Origin: a virus
Reading direction: 5' to 3' (one strand)
Virus record (IMG/VR): IMGVR_UViG_3300029893_000277
Location: 1 to 32,841 of that record
Length of the DNA stretch: 32,841 bases
Of the stretch, positions 1-7,615 are shown in pieces (within the stretch, counting starts at the first letter, position 1; every line of letters starts with the position of its first letter). Under the pieces are notes generated by a model that was not told the DNA's origin, ran no database searches, and saw only the letters and a program-made list of their open reading frames with translations. The position numbers were made by a program, and so were the translations under genes.

Positions 1-94
1 AAGTAATCAAACATCCATGACTGGAGATGGTGGTTGCTCCTGTGCCTAACTTGATATCTTTCCATCGTGGATCACGCTGGGATAGGGAGGTCAT
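1..94 (-). CDS. C39-like cysteine peptidase, probable endolysin (partial, 5' end only)
   Basis: The gene begins with ATG at 94, overlapping the TGA of the holin-like gene by the ATGA arrangement used throughout this phage, and runs off the left edge after 31 codons. The visible N-terminus contains SQRDPRW, then KLGTG, then SSHGC (Cys at residue 28). This spacing is typical of the N-terminus of peptidase_C39_2-type domains in phage and secreted cell-wall hydrolases, where the Cys in the GC motif is the nucleophile. It sits directly after a transglycosylase-like protein and a holin-like membrane protein, so a role in host lysis is inferred. The His and Asp of the catalytic triad lie outside the window, so the assignment rests on the start only. 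Confidence 0.6.
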   Translation of the reverse strand, partial: MTSLSQRDPRWKDIKLGTGATTISSHGCLIT

Positions 95-321
95 TTGAAT
101 ATCTTATCGTTTATCCAAGTGGTAACGACTGCTGTGATAATACTTACAAAAGCACCAATAGCTAAAACACCCATCGCTATTCTACCCTGTAAGTTGTCTT
201 GAAAACTCTCTAATACATCCGTCCTTTTCTCAATATTAGTCAACCGCTGATCCATCTTGTCCTCCAACCTGTCGATGGATTTGTTTACTTGGATTAGGAG
301 TTCGTATGCTGAGGGTTTCAT
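91..321 (-). CDS. Small membrane protein, holin-like (76 aa)
   Basis: A 76-aa protein with a charged amphipathic N-terminal half (about residues 10-45, heptad-like with many D, E, K and R, a likely coiled coil) and one strongly hydrophobic segment at about residues 48-70, followed by a short charged tail. This layout resembles haemolysin XhlA-type and other single-span phage holins or holin-associated proteins. The start ATG overlaps the TGA of the upstream lysozyme-like gene, and its own TGA overlaps the start of a C39-like peptidase, so it lies in the middle of a lysis cassette. Pore formation is inferred from size, topology and neighbours; there is no diagnostic motif. Confidence 0.6.
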   Translation of the reverse strand: MKPSAYELLIQVNKSIDRLEDKMDQRLTNIEKRTDVLESFQDNLQGRIAMGVLAIGAFVSIITAVVTTWINDKIFK

Positions 322-992
322 TTTTTCTTTAAGTCTTCAGGTGCTGCAAACCAAGCGTTCCAGCCCTGTTCGTCATAAATAATCTTAGCCATTTTAGCGT
401 TTTTAACCGGATCATACATATCTTTGTAAGAGGAAATACCTGCTTTCTTAAGTAATGCTGGTTTTCTCTCTTTAAAATCTGCGAACGTCCTATTATTTAT
501 TCTAAACAGCCCTCTATCTTGTGAGTACCACATGCCATCTTTACCCATTACATCACCCTCTGCTTGCTTAGTCTCTGAAGGTTTCTGATATCCTTCGTTT
601 GATATATCGACCTCTGGACCAGTTAAAAACCTGGTATTTTCTCCCTTAACGTTTCCTTGTTCATCTTCGTGTCTTAAGACTCTCATTGCCTCCATTGCTT
701 TATCACCAAAAACTTCTTGGGTCACATTCCTAGCAATGGTTTCTTTAATGTCTTCCCTTCCTTGCTGTGGTTGTGGTGTTGGAGTAATGGTTGGTTGTTG
801 TGTAGGTGTTGATGGTTGAGATACTATGTTTTGTTGTTGAGGAACGGTAACTCTATCACCCACCAGTTGTTCTGGTCCAACAGGAGAAAGTAATCCTGTC
901 TGAGTCCTTCCTTGGACTAACGATCTACTACCTAGATTGTGACCACCTGCAAGTAGATTTTGGATTTTTTGGACAATATCGGAAATAGCCAT
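318..992 (-). CDS. Lysozyme/lytic transglycosylase-like protein
   Basis: A 224-aa protein in two parts. Residues 1-80 are a low-complexity linker rich in Q, T and P, which suggests a flexible attachment region. Residues 85-217 look like the lysozyme superfamily (SLT-like). The segment RVLRHEDEQGN has Glu109 at the position of the catalytic acid. SQDRGLFRINNRTF (157-170) matches the family motif often written as S-x-G-L-x-Q-I-N, and DPVKNAKMAKIIYDEQGWNAW (194-214) matches the typical C-terminal helix. It would cleave peptidoglycan glycan strands, either as an endolysin or as a virion-borne hydrolase. The neighbouring holin-like and C39-like genes favour lysis. The R in place of Q in the GLFRIN motif is unusual but conservative. 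Confidence 0.7.
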   Translation of the reverse strand: MAISDIVQKIQNLLAGGHNLGSRSLVQGRTQTGLLSPVGPEQLVGDRVTVPQQQNIVSQPSTPTQQPTITPTPQPQQGREDIKETIARNVTQEVFGDKAMEAMRVLRHEDEQGNVKGENTRFLTGPEVDISNEGYQKPSETKQAEGDVMGKDGMWYSQDRGLFRINNRTFADFKERKPALLKKAGISSYKDMYDPVKNAKMAKIIYDEQGWNAWFAAPEDLKKK

Positions 993-1002
993 AATTCATT
1001 TA

Positions 1003-2457
1003 TCATCTACCCAATAGTTTATAAAGAGCCGTGGCTCCGATACCAGCACCAGCTGCCCCAAGAGCAGGGGTAACCAATCTACTGGTCGCCTTTTTAGTTC
1101 TATAATATTTGCTAAATAAGTCAGTAGCTTTAGATATCTCTGGAGCCTTTTTTGCTATTTCTTCTTTAGCTGATCTAGCAAGGACATCATAAAGACCAGC
1201 CTTTGATGACTTGCCAACCTTAGAGGCAGATGTATATGCTTTATTCCATACTTTTAGTTTGTTCATTAGCTGACTAGGGCTTAATTCCTTACTAATACTT
1301 GGAGCTATTTTTTCATAAGTTTTTGCGGCCAACGGATCATCTTTGATGTATTCTTTTGCTGCTTTAGTAATACCAGAAGTCTTGAACTTTACCCCTTGTT
1401 TTTCTGCAGTCTTAACAGCTTCATCTCTGACAGCTCCAATCATCCTTTCTGGGGATTTTATGTTTTTGATCCTATTTGCCAGATTAGGAAGCCCTTTTAC
1501 AATTCCTGGAATTTCGGCAGCGAACGCAATTTCAGCCCCAGTTGTCGCTCCTCTGAGTGCGTAGGGTTGTTCGATTGATTCGCTGTACTCAGGCGTGAAA
1601 CCTTTACCAATTCGTTGGTCAATCTGTCTTGCCAAGTTAAGCAGCTTTTCCTTTTTTTCCTTATCATCGGTTTTCATGGCCATTTGAGTCAATTCTTTTG
1701 AAGCCTCCAATGCTTTTGCCTCACTTTCTCGCGCTCGTTGTGCGTCAGGTGATCTTTCCGCCAATCCAGTACCAATGTCTTTGGCTGTTCTAATCGAACT
1801 ACCAAGCAGAAAGTTCAAGATTTTTGATCCAGCCTTCTTACTCAGGTCTAATCCGCCGCTAATGACCTTCTCACTAGCTGTCCGTTTGTCCTCTGGTTTT
1901 GATTCAGTTGGGAGTGCTTCACTAGTAAATTCTTCGCCATAGCGAGTGACGAGAATGTTTCGTAGGGTGGTAACTTTCTTTCTGGCTTCCTGAGGTGTGT
2001 CACTTGCTTTGGGGAGAGATTCTTTGGCTAGTCTCACATCCTCGTCGGTTAGTCGGTCTAGCTCTAAAATGTTTTTACCAATAACCGGCGCAGCCACGTT
2101 AATATCTTGCTCAAAGCTTCGAAGCGATGGATCTAACCCTAACACGCTCTGTACTTTCTCGAGCTTTGATCCCAGCCGACCGGTAGACAATGAGCTACCT
2201 GGCTCAAAATACTTTCCAATGGCACCTAGTTGATCTGAAATTAGTTTTGCTTTAGACAAATCCTCATCTTGTTTTGTGGACTGCTCGGATGTTTTAGTAA
2301 GAGTCTCGGGAGACTTTATCGCCTGCTCTAACTCTGCTGAACTCTTTAGTTTGTCGAGGATAAACTTATCGTCAAACCCTAACTGTCTAGCTTGATCGAC
2401 CGTAATTGTTTTGACCTCACCTGTTTTCTTGTTTCGAATTGTGATTGTTTGATCCAT
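1003..2457 (-). CDS. Hypothetical virion protein, possible internal/ejection protein
   Basis: A 484-aa protein I do not recognise at family level. It is mostly predicted helical with many K, E, A and S and long charged stretches (about residues 40-300). A hydrophobic Gly/Ala-rich segment lies at about residues 300-322 and another at the extreme C-terminus (about 463-481, with the pattern GAAGAGIG followed by ALYKLLGR). It lies between a LysM-like/coiled-coil protein and the lysozyme-like gene. In P22-type phages this part of the map holds the internal proteins that are ejected with the DNA, and long helical proteins with small hydrophobic segments fit that role. This is inference from position and composition only. 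Confidence 0.5.
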   Translation of the reverse strand: MDQTITIRNKKTGEVKTITVDQARQLGFDDKFILDKLKSSAELEQAIKSPETLTKTSEQSTKQDEDLSKAKLISDQLGAIGKYFEPGSSLSTGRLGSKLEKVQSVLGLDPSLRSFEQDINVAAPVIGKNILELDRLTDEDVRLAKESLPKASDTPQEARKKVTTLRNILVTRYGEEFTSEALPTESKPEDKRTASEKVISGGLDLSKKAGSKILNFLLGSSIRTAKDIGTGLAERSPDAQRARESEAKALEASKELTQMAMKTDDKEKKEKLLNLARQIDQRIGKGFTPEYSESIEQPYALRGATTGAEIAFAAEIPGIVKGLPNLANRIKNIKSPERMIGAVRDEAVKTAEKQGVKFKTSGITKAAKEYIKDDPLAAKTYEKIAPSISKELSPSQLMNKLKVWNKAYTSASKVGKSSKAGLYDVLARSAKEEIAKKAPEISKATDLFSKYYRTKKATSRLVTPALGAAGAGIGATALYKLLGR

Positions 2458-2460
2458 AAA

Positions 2461-3342
2461 CTATTCCCACTGGTCAGGGTTAAATTGTGATTGAAGTTGA
2501 CTAAAACTATTTCCGCCCACTGTTTTGAAAGTGCCACTTGCCGGATCGTAGTAATAACCCTTACCCCCAATGTTGGTGAGCGAGGGAATGTATGGCGTTT
2601 CTTTGGTGGGTGATTCCAACCCTTTTAGGGTCAATTCTTTATTCTGAGCTAAACTCTCGCGGGATAAGGCTTGAGAAGCCTCAAACTGTTGTTGTTGTTG
2701 AGCGTTTTGGAGGATGTTCAAAGCAGCTGCAAGCCCCTCTGGGCCGGCTCCTGCTTGAAGTGAGGCGATGGCGTTGTTGATGGCTGCGTCCTTTTCCGCC
2801 GCCTGTGCTGCTGTTTGTGCGGAGGCCAGATCAATGGCACTTTGTACGTCCAGTCTTTTGCCTTGCTGAAATTCTCCAGCGAATGTTGAGCTGGTGGAGA
2901 TTCCCCTGCGCCCCAATTCTTGCGCTGAGGTGATGTCTGCGTGTTTCACCTCTTGCTCTCCTCTAGCTCTAATCGAGGCTAGTAGCTCATCATAACGACT
3001 TTTGAGGTCTGTTTTACCGGTGGTAAGTGTCTGGATGGCTGGCTGTGCTGATTCGATATTGTATTGACGGATTTTTTCAGCACTTGCAAGAGCTTGTTGG
3101 GTGGCTCTTTCTTCAGGGGAGATACTTTTCAAGGTTGAGGTCAAGAACCTTCCCTCTGAGCTGCCTGGGTCAAAGTTTCTGGCAGTTACCTGTTGTCCTG
3201 CCGTCAACCTTTGAGTTTCTGGGATGCCAAGTAGATTAGCAACCAAATCAGATCGGAAGTTATATATACCAGCGATATCTCTCAACGATTTTCCTGAAAT
3301 TGACTCTGGAATTGCAAAATAACCTTCGGGTGTCGTCGCCAT
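2461..3342 (-). CDS. Virion-associated protein with LysM-like N-terminus and Ala/Gln-rich helical body
   Basis: The longest reading starts at a TTG at 3354, but the first ATG at 3342 gives a 293-aa protein and is preferred. Residues 14-53 (ISGKSLRDIAGIYNF, then LLGIPETQRL, then AGQQVT) follow the LysM pattern, in which a G-x-S/T-L-x-x-I-A helix is followed by an N-L-L-x-I-P segment and the closing G-Q. LysM binds N-acetylglucosamine-containing glycans. The rest is Ala-, Gln- and Glu-rich and probably helical (a polyQ run lies near residues 214-220). The start codon has no Shine-Dalgarno and is one base from the U-tract of a terminator-like hairpin. Its neighbours suggest a minor virion or ejection protein. 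The LysM call is moderate. Confidence 0.5.
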   Translation of the reverse strand: MATTPEGYFAIPESISGKSLRDIAGIYNFRSDLVANLLGIPETQRLTAGQQVTARNFDPGSSEGRFLTSTLKSISPEERATQQALASAEKIRQYNIESAQPAIQTLTTGKTDLKSRYDELLASIRARGEQEVKHADITSAQELGRRGISTSSTFAGEFQQGKRLDVQSAIDLASAQTAAQAAEKDAAINNAIASLQAGAGPEGLAAALNILQNAQQQQQFEASQALSRESLAQNKELTLKGLESPTKETPYIPSLTNIGGKGYYYDPASGTFKTVGGNSFSQLQSQFNPDQWE

Positions 3343-3373
3343 TAAAAAAGACAAGTAATTTATATATAACTTG
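3343..3373 (-). terminator. Intrinsic terminator-like hairpin abutting the 3342 start codon
   Basis: On the minus strand a perfect 7-bp stem (GACAAGT/ACTTGTC) with a 10-nt AT-only loop is followed by six T and then A-ATG. It would end the transcript from the fibre gene at 3452-4354. The descending arm and U-tract lie directly before the next start codon. Confidence 0.65.
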
Positions 3374-3386
3374 TCCTCTTTATCAC
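3359..3386 (-). promoter_or_regulatory. Possible sigma70-type promoter overlapping the terminator
   Basis: On the minus strand TTGTGA (3386-3381) and TATAAA (3364-3359) are separated by 16 nt. The -10 lies in the loop of the terminator hairpin, so a transcript starting near 3352 would have a leader of about 10 nt and would not contain the full hairpin. Recognised by eye only; AT-rich loops produce such matches by chance. Confidence 0.35.
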
Positions 3387-3451
3387 AAGCAGGCCAGCTA
3401 TGTAGTCTGGTGATTTGATATTAGCTTATTTTAACCTGTTGGTCAATTTAT

Positions 3452-4354
3452 TTAGTTACCAAGTTTTAGAGCATACATTTGTGCTTCAACCGCTGACGCG
3501 CTACCAAAAACGATCACAGTTCCGGCTGTTCGGTCATCTACTGCGTATAGTAAAACCAAATTACTAGTTCCAGTTGGCGCAACGTATACAAAAGACATAG
3601 ACTCAGTAACTACATCATGAGTCACCGCTGTTCCGTTAGGATCAACCGTCATTCCCTTATGGTGATGATTGTCATTTCCCCATATTGGCCCTATCTCATT
3701 TCCAGTTCCACCAAGAGAAAAACGAAAGTATGCTCCCTCTCTGGATGGTTGATATGATTGGTAATATGTCATTACCGCACCAATTAAATAAGGTGTTGGG
3801 CGCTGTCTTGTTAACGTTATGGTTCCATTGGGAACTGTTCCCCATTCTCCATTGGCATAATTAGCGGTAGTAGTACCGTTACTTGTAACGTATGCAACTG
3901 ATACAGGAAAGTTTACAGTTCCGACCAATCCTCCAGAATCCACAATAGTTCCCCCAGACGAATTTTGCACTACAATGCTTCCGTTTGTTACACTGATACC
4001 AGAATTGTCTAATCTAACGACTTCACTACCCGCCTGATTCTTAACACTTAACAAACCATTTCCATTGCTAGTGCCTCCAAGGGTAGCAGTACCCCCATTA
4101 ATTTCATTGAAGGAAAGGGTTCCTATATTAGCTGTTCCTATGGCGGCTGTTCCTATTTTTGCATTTGTAATCGCTGCGTTCGCTATTTTTGTTGTAGTAA
4201 CGGCTGAATCAGCGATCTTGGCTTCTGTGACAGCGTTATCAGCAATAGATGGACTTAAAACAATACTTCCTCCAAGATTACCGGCACCGTCAATTACTGT
4301 ACCACCCGCAGTATTCGTGAAGACAATCCCCTGTTTTGTATAAATCCTAGGCAT
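3452..4354 (-). CDS. Tail fibre / receptor-binding-like protein with pseudo-repeats
   Basis: A 300-aa protein. Residues 1-35 form a short attachment-like region. Residues about 37-82 are a run of degenerate repeats of the type A-V-T-x-A-K-I-A-D-S and A-I-G-T-A-N-I-G-T, which are common in the shafts of trimeric phage fibres. A Gly/Asn/Thr-rich beta region follows (83-150), then a distinct C-terminal beta domain (about 150-300) containing NDNHHHKG near residues 226-233, a possible metal-binding loop. The start is supported by an upstream AAGGAAAG about 7 nt before the ATG. A terminator follows the gene. Host recognition is inferred from architecture and position among tail genes. Confidence 0.6.
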   Translation of the reverse strand: MPRIYTKQGIVFTNTAGGTVIDGAGNLGGSIVLSPSIADNAVTEAKIADSAVTTTKIANAAITNAKIGTAAIGTANIGTLSFNEINGGTATLGGTSNGNGLLSVKNQAGSEVVRLDNSGISVTNGSIVVQNSSGGTIVDSGGLVGTVNFPVSVAYVTSNGTTTANYANGEWGTVPNGTITLTRQRPTPYLIGAVMTYYQSYQPSREGAYFRFSLGGTGNEIGPIWGNDNHHHKGMTVDPNGTAVTHDVVTESMSFVYVAPTGTSNLVLLYAVDDRTAGTVIVFGSASAVEAQMYALKLGN

Positions 4355-4356
4355 AA

Positions 4357-4563
4357 TTATCTTTCCTTCTTACCGTGGTATTTCTTAATTATTTTCATCA
4401 TCTCTTTTTTTGTTTTTTGAGGCGCGTTAATTAATTCGTTAAATTTTTCTTCCGGTATGTCTTGCATATCGTATGTCTCATTTGGGGGGTCAGATGGCAC
4501 AATTGACAATGCCCCACCCTCAAAAAATATGTGACCATTTTTATATATATGTATCTTCTTCAT
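4357..4563 (-). CDS. Small hypothetical protein (68 aa)
   Basis: A 68-aa protein with no recognised family. The N-terminal third is beta-like with an aromatic/Gly pattern (HIYKNGHIFFEGG), the middle is acidic and the C-terminus is Lys-rich. Its start overlaps the stop of the 175-aa gene by 4 nt (ATGA), and it ends 2 nt before the fibre gene start, so it is co-translated with fibre-region genes. It could be a fibre chaperone or a minor structural protein; position is the only argument. Confidence 0.55.
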   Translation of the reverse strand: MKKIHIYKNGHIFFEGGALSIVPSDPPNETYDMQDIPEEKFNELINAPQKTKKEMMKIIKKYHGKKER

Positions 4564-5087
4564 TGACTTGAACTGCGAACCACATTTTTAATATACGACC
4601 ATTTAGTAACCACAGTTATCGTTCCATTATTGGTTCCATTGGTGTCAACAAATCTTCCTCTCCAATATCCCTCCTGTGCGTTCCACTGATCATAGTCATA
4701 CCCTCCAGTAACATGATACCTCCCAAGTGTGACACTACCACCAGAAGTTGGCCAAATGAGATAGCTTGTGTTGACCGCTGTGCCCTCATAAAAAGAGAGA
4801 TGATTAAGACCTAAAAAATTTTGAGTATTTTGTGGAGGCAGATAATTTAATCTTGCGGTAATACTCCACGAGTGAAAAGTATCTAACGAGAATTGGCTGC
4901 TTGCTGTCCCACTAATTCCGATAAGTGACGGTACGGAGACTGTAGATGTTTTAATTCCTCTTTGCATTTTGAGGAAGTTATCATCAATATATCTCTTGAT
5001 AGAAACAGGCGTATCTACTACCAAATTCGGCAATGAAGATGTAGACATCATATTCTGATCTAACCCCAGCTCTTTATAGTCGGGCAT
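4560..5087 (-). CDS. Hypothetical beta-rich virion protein (175 aa)
   Basis: A 175-aa protein. A short N-terminal region (residues 1-45) is followed by a beta-rich domain with many aromatic and Asn/Gly/Thr residues (about 48-165), ending near WSYIKNVVRSSSQ. Composition suggests a jelly-roll or other beta-sandwich such as a fibre tip or decoration domain, but no diagnostic motif is visible. The start is firm: GAGGAGGT lies 4-5 nt before the ATG, one of the strongest ribosome binding sites in the window. It follows the propeller protein gene after one base and overlaps the next small gene. Confidence 0.55.
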   Translation of the reverse strand: MPDYKELGLDQNMMSTSSLPNLVVDTPVSIKRYIDDNFLKMQRGIKTSTVSVPSLIGISGTASSQFSLDTFHSWSITARLNYLPPQNTQNFLGLNHLSFYEGTAVNTSYLIWPTSGGSVTLGRYHVTGGYDYDQWNAQEGYWRGRFVDTNGTNNGTITVVTKWSYIKNVVRSSSQ

Positions 5088-5088
5088 A

Positions 5089-6483
5089 TTACCTCCTCTC
5101 TACAAAATCAAAATCGTGACTTGATCCATAGTAATGAAATCTTTGGTCAGTAGATGAGTCAGTTATTTTAACAAACATCAACTTAGATCTTTTACCGTCA
5201 TGTTTAAATTCAACAAATCCATCCACTGGTTGTCCCAACGTAACCCATTCCTTAACTCTTTTGGTAAAAGTGTTGGCGTACGCAATTTGAATTTGTGCAG
5301 TACATCCAGGGTTAAAGAAAAACCAACTATAGTTCCATGTTTTATCAAACTGTGGTCTACCTCCGTGGTATACAAACTCGATTACACTGCTAATTGGACT
5401 CCCGTTATCACTTAGCGCAGTTCCAGAGAACTGATAACACTGCCCAGTATCATCACCGAAAATAAACTGCTCGTTACCACTAGCGTCTTGATATGTCCCT
5501 AGAGCCGTCGGGTTGTTAGCCAGTGAGTATGTCCTGAATTCGTTTTGCTGGTAGTCATAGGCGATAAGACAGTTTGATATAGTCTCATCAGTTAAATCAT
5601 CAGCCACCGTACCCACCGAGACAAAATAATCATATTTGTAAATTTCTCCCTGAGCCAAATCAAAAGTTCCTCCGGATATAGCACTACCAGAGTCATTGTA
5701 GATAAGTCTCTCAATCGGGTTGCTTAATAATTTAGGTCTATCTCCTCCATCACCGAATATCCCCAGCCTGTTAAGGTATAAATTAAAACCTTCCCTCTCT
5801 ATCACAGAGTCAGCTGAACTTGGGCCTAATTTCGTAACTCTGTCTACCAGTCTGAAACCATCCCATGAGTGCATTATTCCTGATGTTTTGCTGGTTTGTA
5901 CAGCGTCAGCAATCTTTCCCACCCAATTAAGCCCACCTGGACCTGGAATCTGGATGGATGAAGAATCAGTTGACCAATCACTTGCTGTTCCAGTTGTAGA
6001 CCAAAACAAGGTGTTATTTGTCCCTGCATATATTCTATTTTGATAATCAGTCCAGTAAGGTGCTTTTGGAGCGCCTGTAGTATCGGTAAACGACGTTCCA
6101 GACGTAGTGTGCCTAGAGTTAGCTGTCCCATCTCCCAAAATCATCGTGTTGTCGAGTACAGCATGTCCTGGCCTCGCACCATTAGTTAGGGTACCGTTTC
6201 CACAAATTGTCCAATTTCCAGTTCCTTGAGTTGAGTAATAAAGGGAGCCACCACTGACAGCATAATTCCAAAACTGAGTGCCGTTATTTAAAGTCCAGTT
6301 CCATAGTTTGGTGATCGTTCCGTTAATATCGTTTAAATAAGTGATGTATCCAGATCTCTTCTTCCACGCACCCTGCATATCTCTCTCGACGTTCACTAAC
6401 CTAATCATTTCTCCTTGATTATGTAAGAATGGAGATAGATTTAGGTTGAGTCCAGCATTGTTATATAAGTCGATACTAGGCAT
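5089..6483 (-). CDS. Beta-propeller tail protein (P22 gp10-like stabilisation/tail-hub role)
   Basis: The longest frame starts at a TTG at 6519 and overlaps the upstream gene by 35 nt. The ATG at 6483 is one base after the upstream stop and opens with MPSIDLYNNAGLN, a typical start for this class, so a 464-aa protein is preferred. Repeated beta segments with W, Y, G and N (for example LYYSTQGTGNW, NRIYAGTNNTLFWS, FRLVDRV) suggest a multi-bladed propeller like the tail stabilisation or tail-tube proteins of short-tailed phages. It follows the adaptor gene, as gp10 follows gp4 in P22. The fold is inferred from the sequence pattern, not from a catalytic signature. Confidence 0.6.
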   Translation of the reverse strand: MPSIDLYNNAGLNLNLSPFLHNQGEMIRLVNVERDMQGAWKKRSGYITYLNDINGTITKLWNWTLNNGTQFWNYAVSGGSLYYSTQGTGNWTICGNGTLTNGARPGHAVLDNTMILGDGTANSRHTTSGTSFTDTTGAPKAPYWTDYQNRIYAGTNNTLFWSTTGTASDWSTDSSSIQIPGPGGLNWVGKIADAVQTSKTSGIMHSWDGFRLVDRVTKLGPSSADSVIEREGFNLYLNRLGIFGDGGDRPKLLSNPIERLIYNDSGSAISGGTFDLAQGEIYKYDYFVSVGTVADDLTDETISNCLIAYDYQQNEFRTYSLANNPTALGTYQDASGNEQFIFGDDTGQCYQFSGTALSDNGSPISSVIEFVYHGGRPQFDKTWNYSWFFFNPGCTAQIQIAYANTFTKRVKEWVTLGQPVDGFVEFKHDGKRSKLMFVKITDSSTDQRFHYYGSSHDFDFVERR

Positions 6484-6484
6484 A

Positions 6485-7615
6485 TCAATAAAACCCATCC
6501 TCCCCATCAATTGGCTCAACTAGATCAATCATGGTGGGCCCTGATTTATCTCTTGGTGATAATGACGAGGTAAAATTGTTAATGTCAAACAAGACTCTAT
6601 TCATCAAGTTGCTCGATTCATTCTCCTTCTGGTCTTTGCTTAAGGCGTTGGCCTTACAATAATCAACAAATATATTGGTGAATGGCCGCATTGGCAGGGG
6701 TAGGGTGTCGGTATCATTCTTCATGCTTGTGCCCCATCGGTAGAAAACTACCTCAGCCGTTCCAGGCCCTTCTGGTTTGACAATAAAGACATTATCTCCC
6801 ATCCAGGCGTGATAAGGATGGGTTGATGAAAATGTTTGAGCGGGTAGATAGTCATTTGGATCCATCTTGGTTGATTGATATTTATTGTTACCGTCATAGG
6901 TAACCCAGAATCTCCTAATCTGACCAAAATCTGCAGTTGTTACAGTTCCTAAGCCATCAGTGCCGAAACCAATATTGACAGTTCCTAGTGCGTAATTTTC
7001 GTTAGTCTGGATAGCTTGGTTGACCATGATATCCTTGCACTCATTTATCCAGTCATCCAAAACCTCATCACGCAACCAATCTGCATTCCAGAGCTTATCC
7101 TTAATCCTATTCCTTAACTTACCTAAAGAATAGAAGTCAAGGCCAGCTGAGGTGATCCAATCACTCTCTGTGGTGGTGACATTAAGAACCGAGTTTCTAA
7201 AATAGGTTCGATAAGCGTAGGAGGCAGAACCGGATGTGTCATCAAATTGGGTAACATTACTATCAGCCTGATAGGTAATCGTTCCTCCCGTCATTGGGGT
7301 AGCTGTTCCGGCTGTACCATCGGTTGATCTTTCAAAAACCACCTGGTCATATTTAATGGCATAAACTGGGGTATCGGCAGGATGAGAAAATCTTGATACT
7401 ACTGTGGTGGTTCCTAGTGTTCCCGCTCCGGGATTACCTGATAGAAGCAAAACCTCTGTTTGTTCGTGTCCAGTTTCTCCAATTTGAATTGCCCACGAAG
7501 ATCCAAAACCATCAGTGTTTTGAAGAGTAAAGGTTCCAATTCCAGCATTAGCATTGATCGCCAATCTGGTTTTAGGGGCTGCTAGATGGAGGTTGTTGAT
7601 TGACTGTATAATCAT
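6485..7615 (-). CDS. Head-tail adaptor-like protein
   Basis: A 376-aa protein in two parts. Residues 1-160 are beta-rich and Gly/Thr-rich, resembling an Ig-like or baseplate decoration domain. Residues about 165-360 resemble podoviral adaptor/connector proteins: an amphipathic helix pair with LRNRIKDKLWNADWL, then DEVLDDWINECKDIM, and later a PLPMRPFTNIFVDYCKANAL helix region that matches the C-terminal helical part of gp4- or gp6-type adaptors. It would bind below the portal after DNA packaging. Its start overlaps the stop of the LamG protein gene by ATGA. The adaptor assignment comes from the helical motif and gene order; the N-terminal half is unusual for the family. Confidence 0.55.
   Translation of the reverse strand: MIIQSINNLHLAAPKTRLAINANAGIGTFTLQNTDGFGSSWAIQIGETGHEQTEVLLLSGNPGAGTLGTTTVVSRFSHPADTPVYAIKYDQVVFERSTDGTAGTATPMTGGTITYQADSNVTQFDDTSGSASYAYRTYFRNSVLNVTTTESDWITSAGLDFYSLGKLRNRIKDKLWNADWLRDEVLDDWINECKDIMVNQAIQTNENYALGTVNIGFGTDGLGTVTTADFGQIRRFWVTYDGNNKYQSTKMDPNDYLPAQTFSSTHPYHAWMGDNVFIVKPEGPGTAEVVFYRWGTSMKNDTDTLPLPMRPFTNIFVDYCKANALSKDQKENESSNLMNRVLFDINNFTSSLSPRDKSGPTMIDLVEPIDGEDGFY

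Noticed and set aside
5720-6043. 107-aa plus-strand ORF opposite the propeller gene
   Set aside because: Overlaps a well-supported structural gene and has no start signals or domain pattern.
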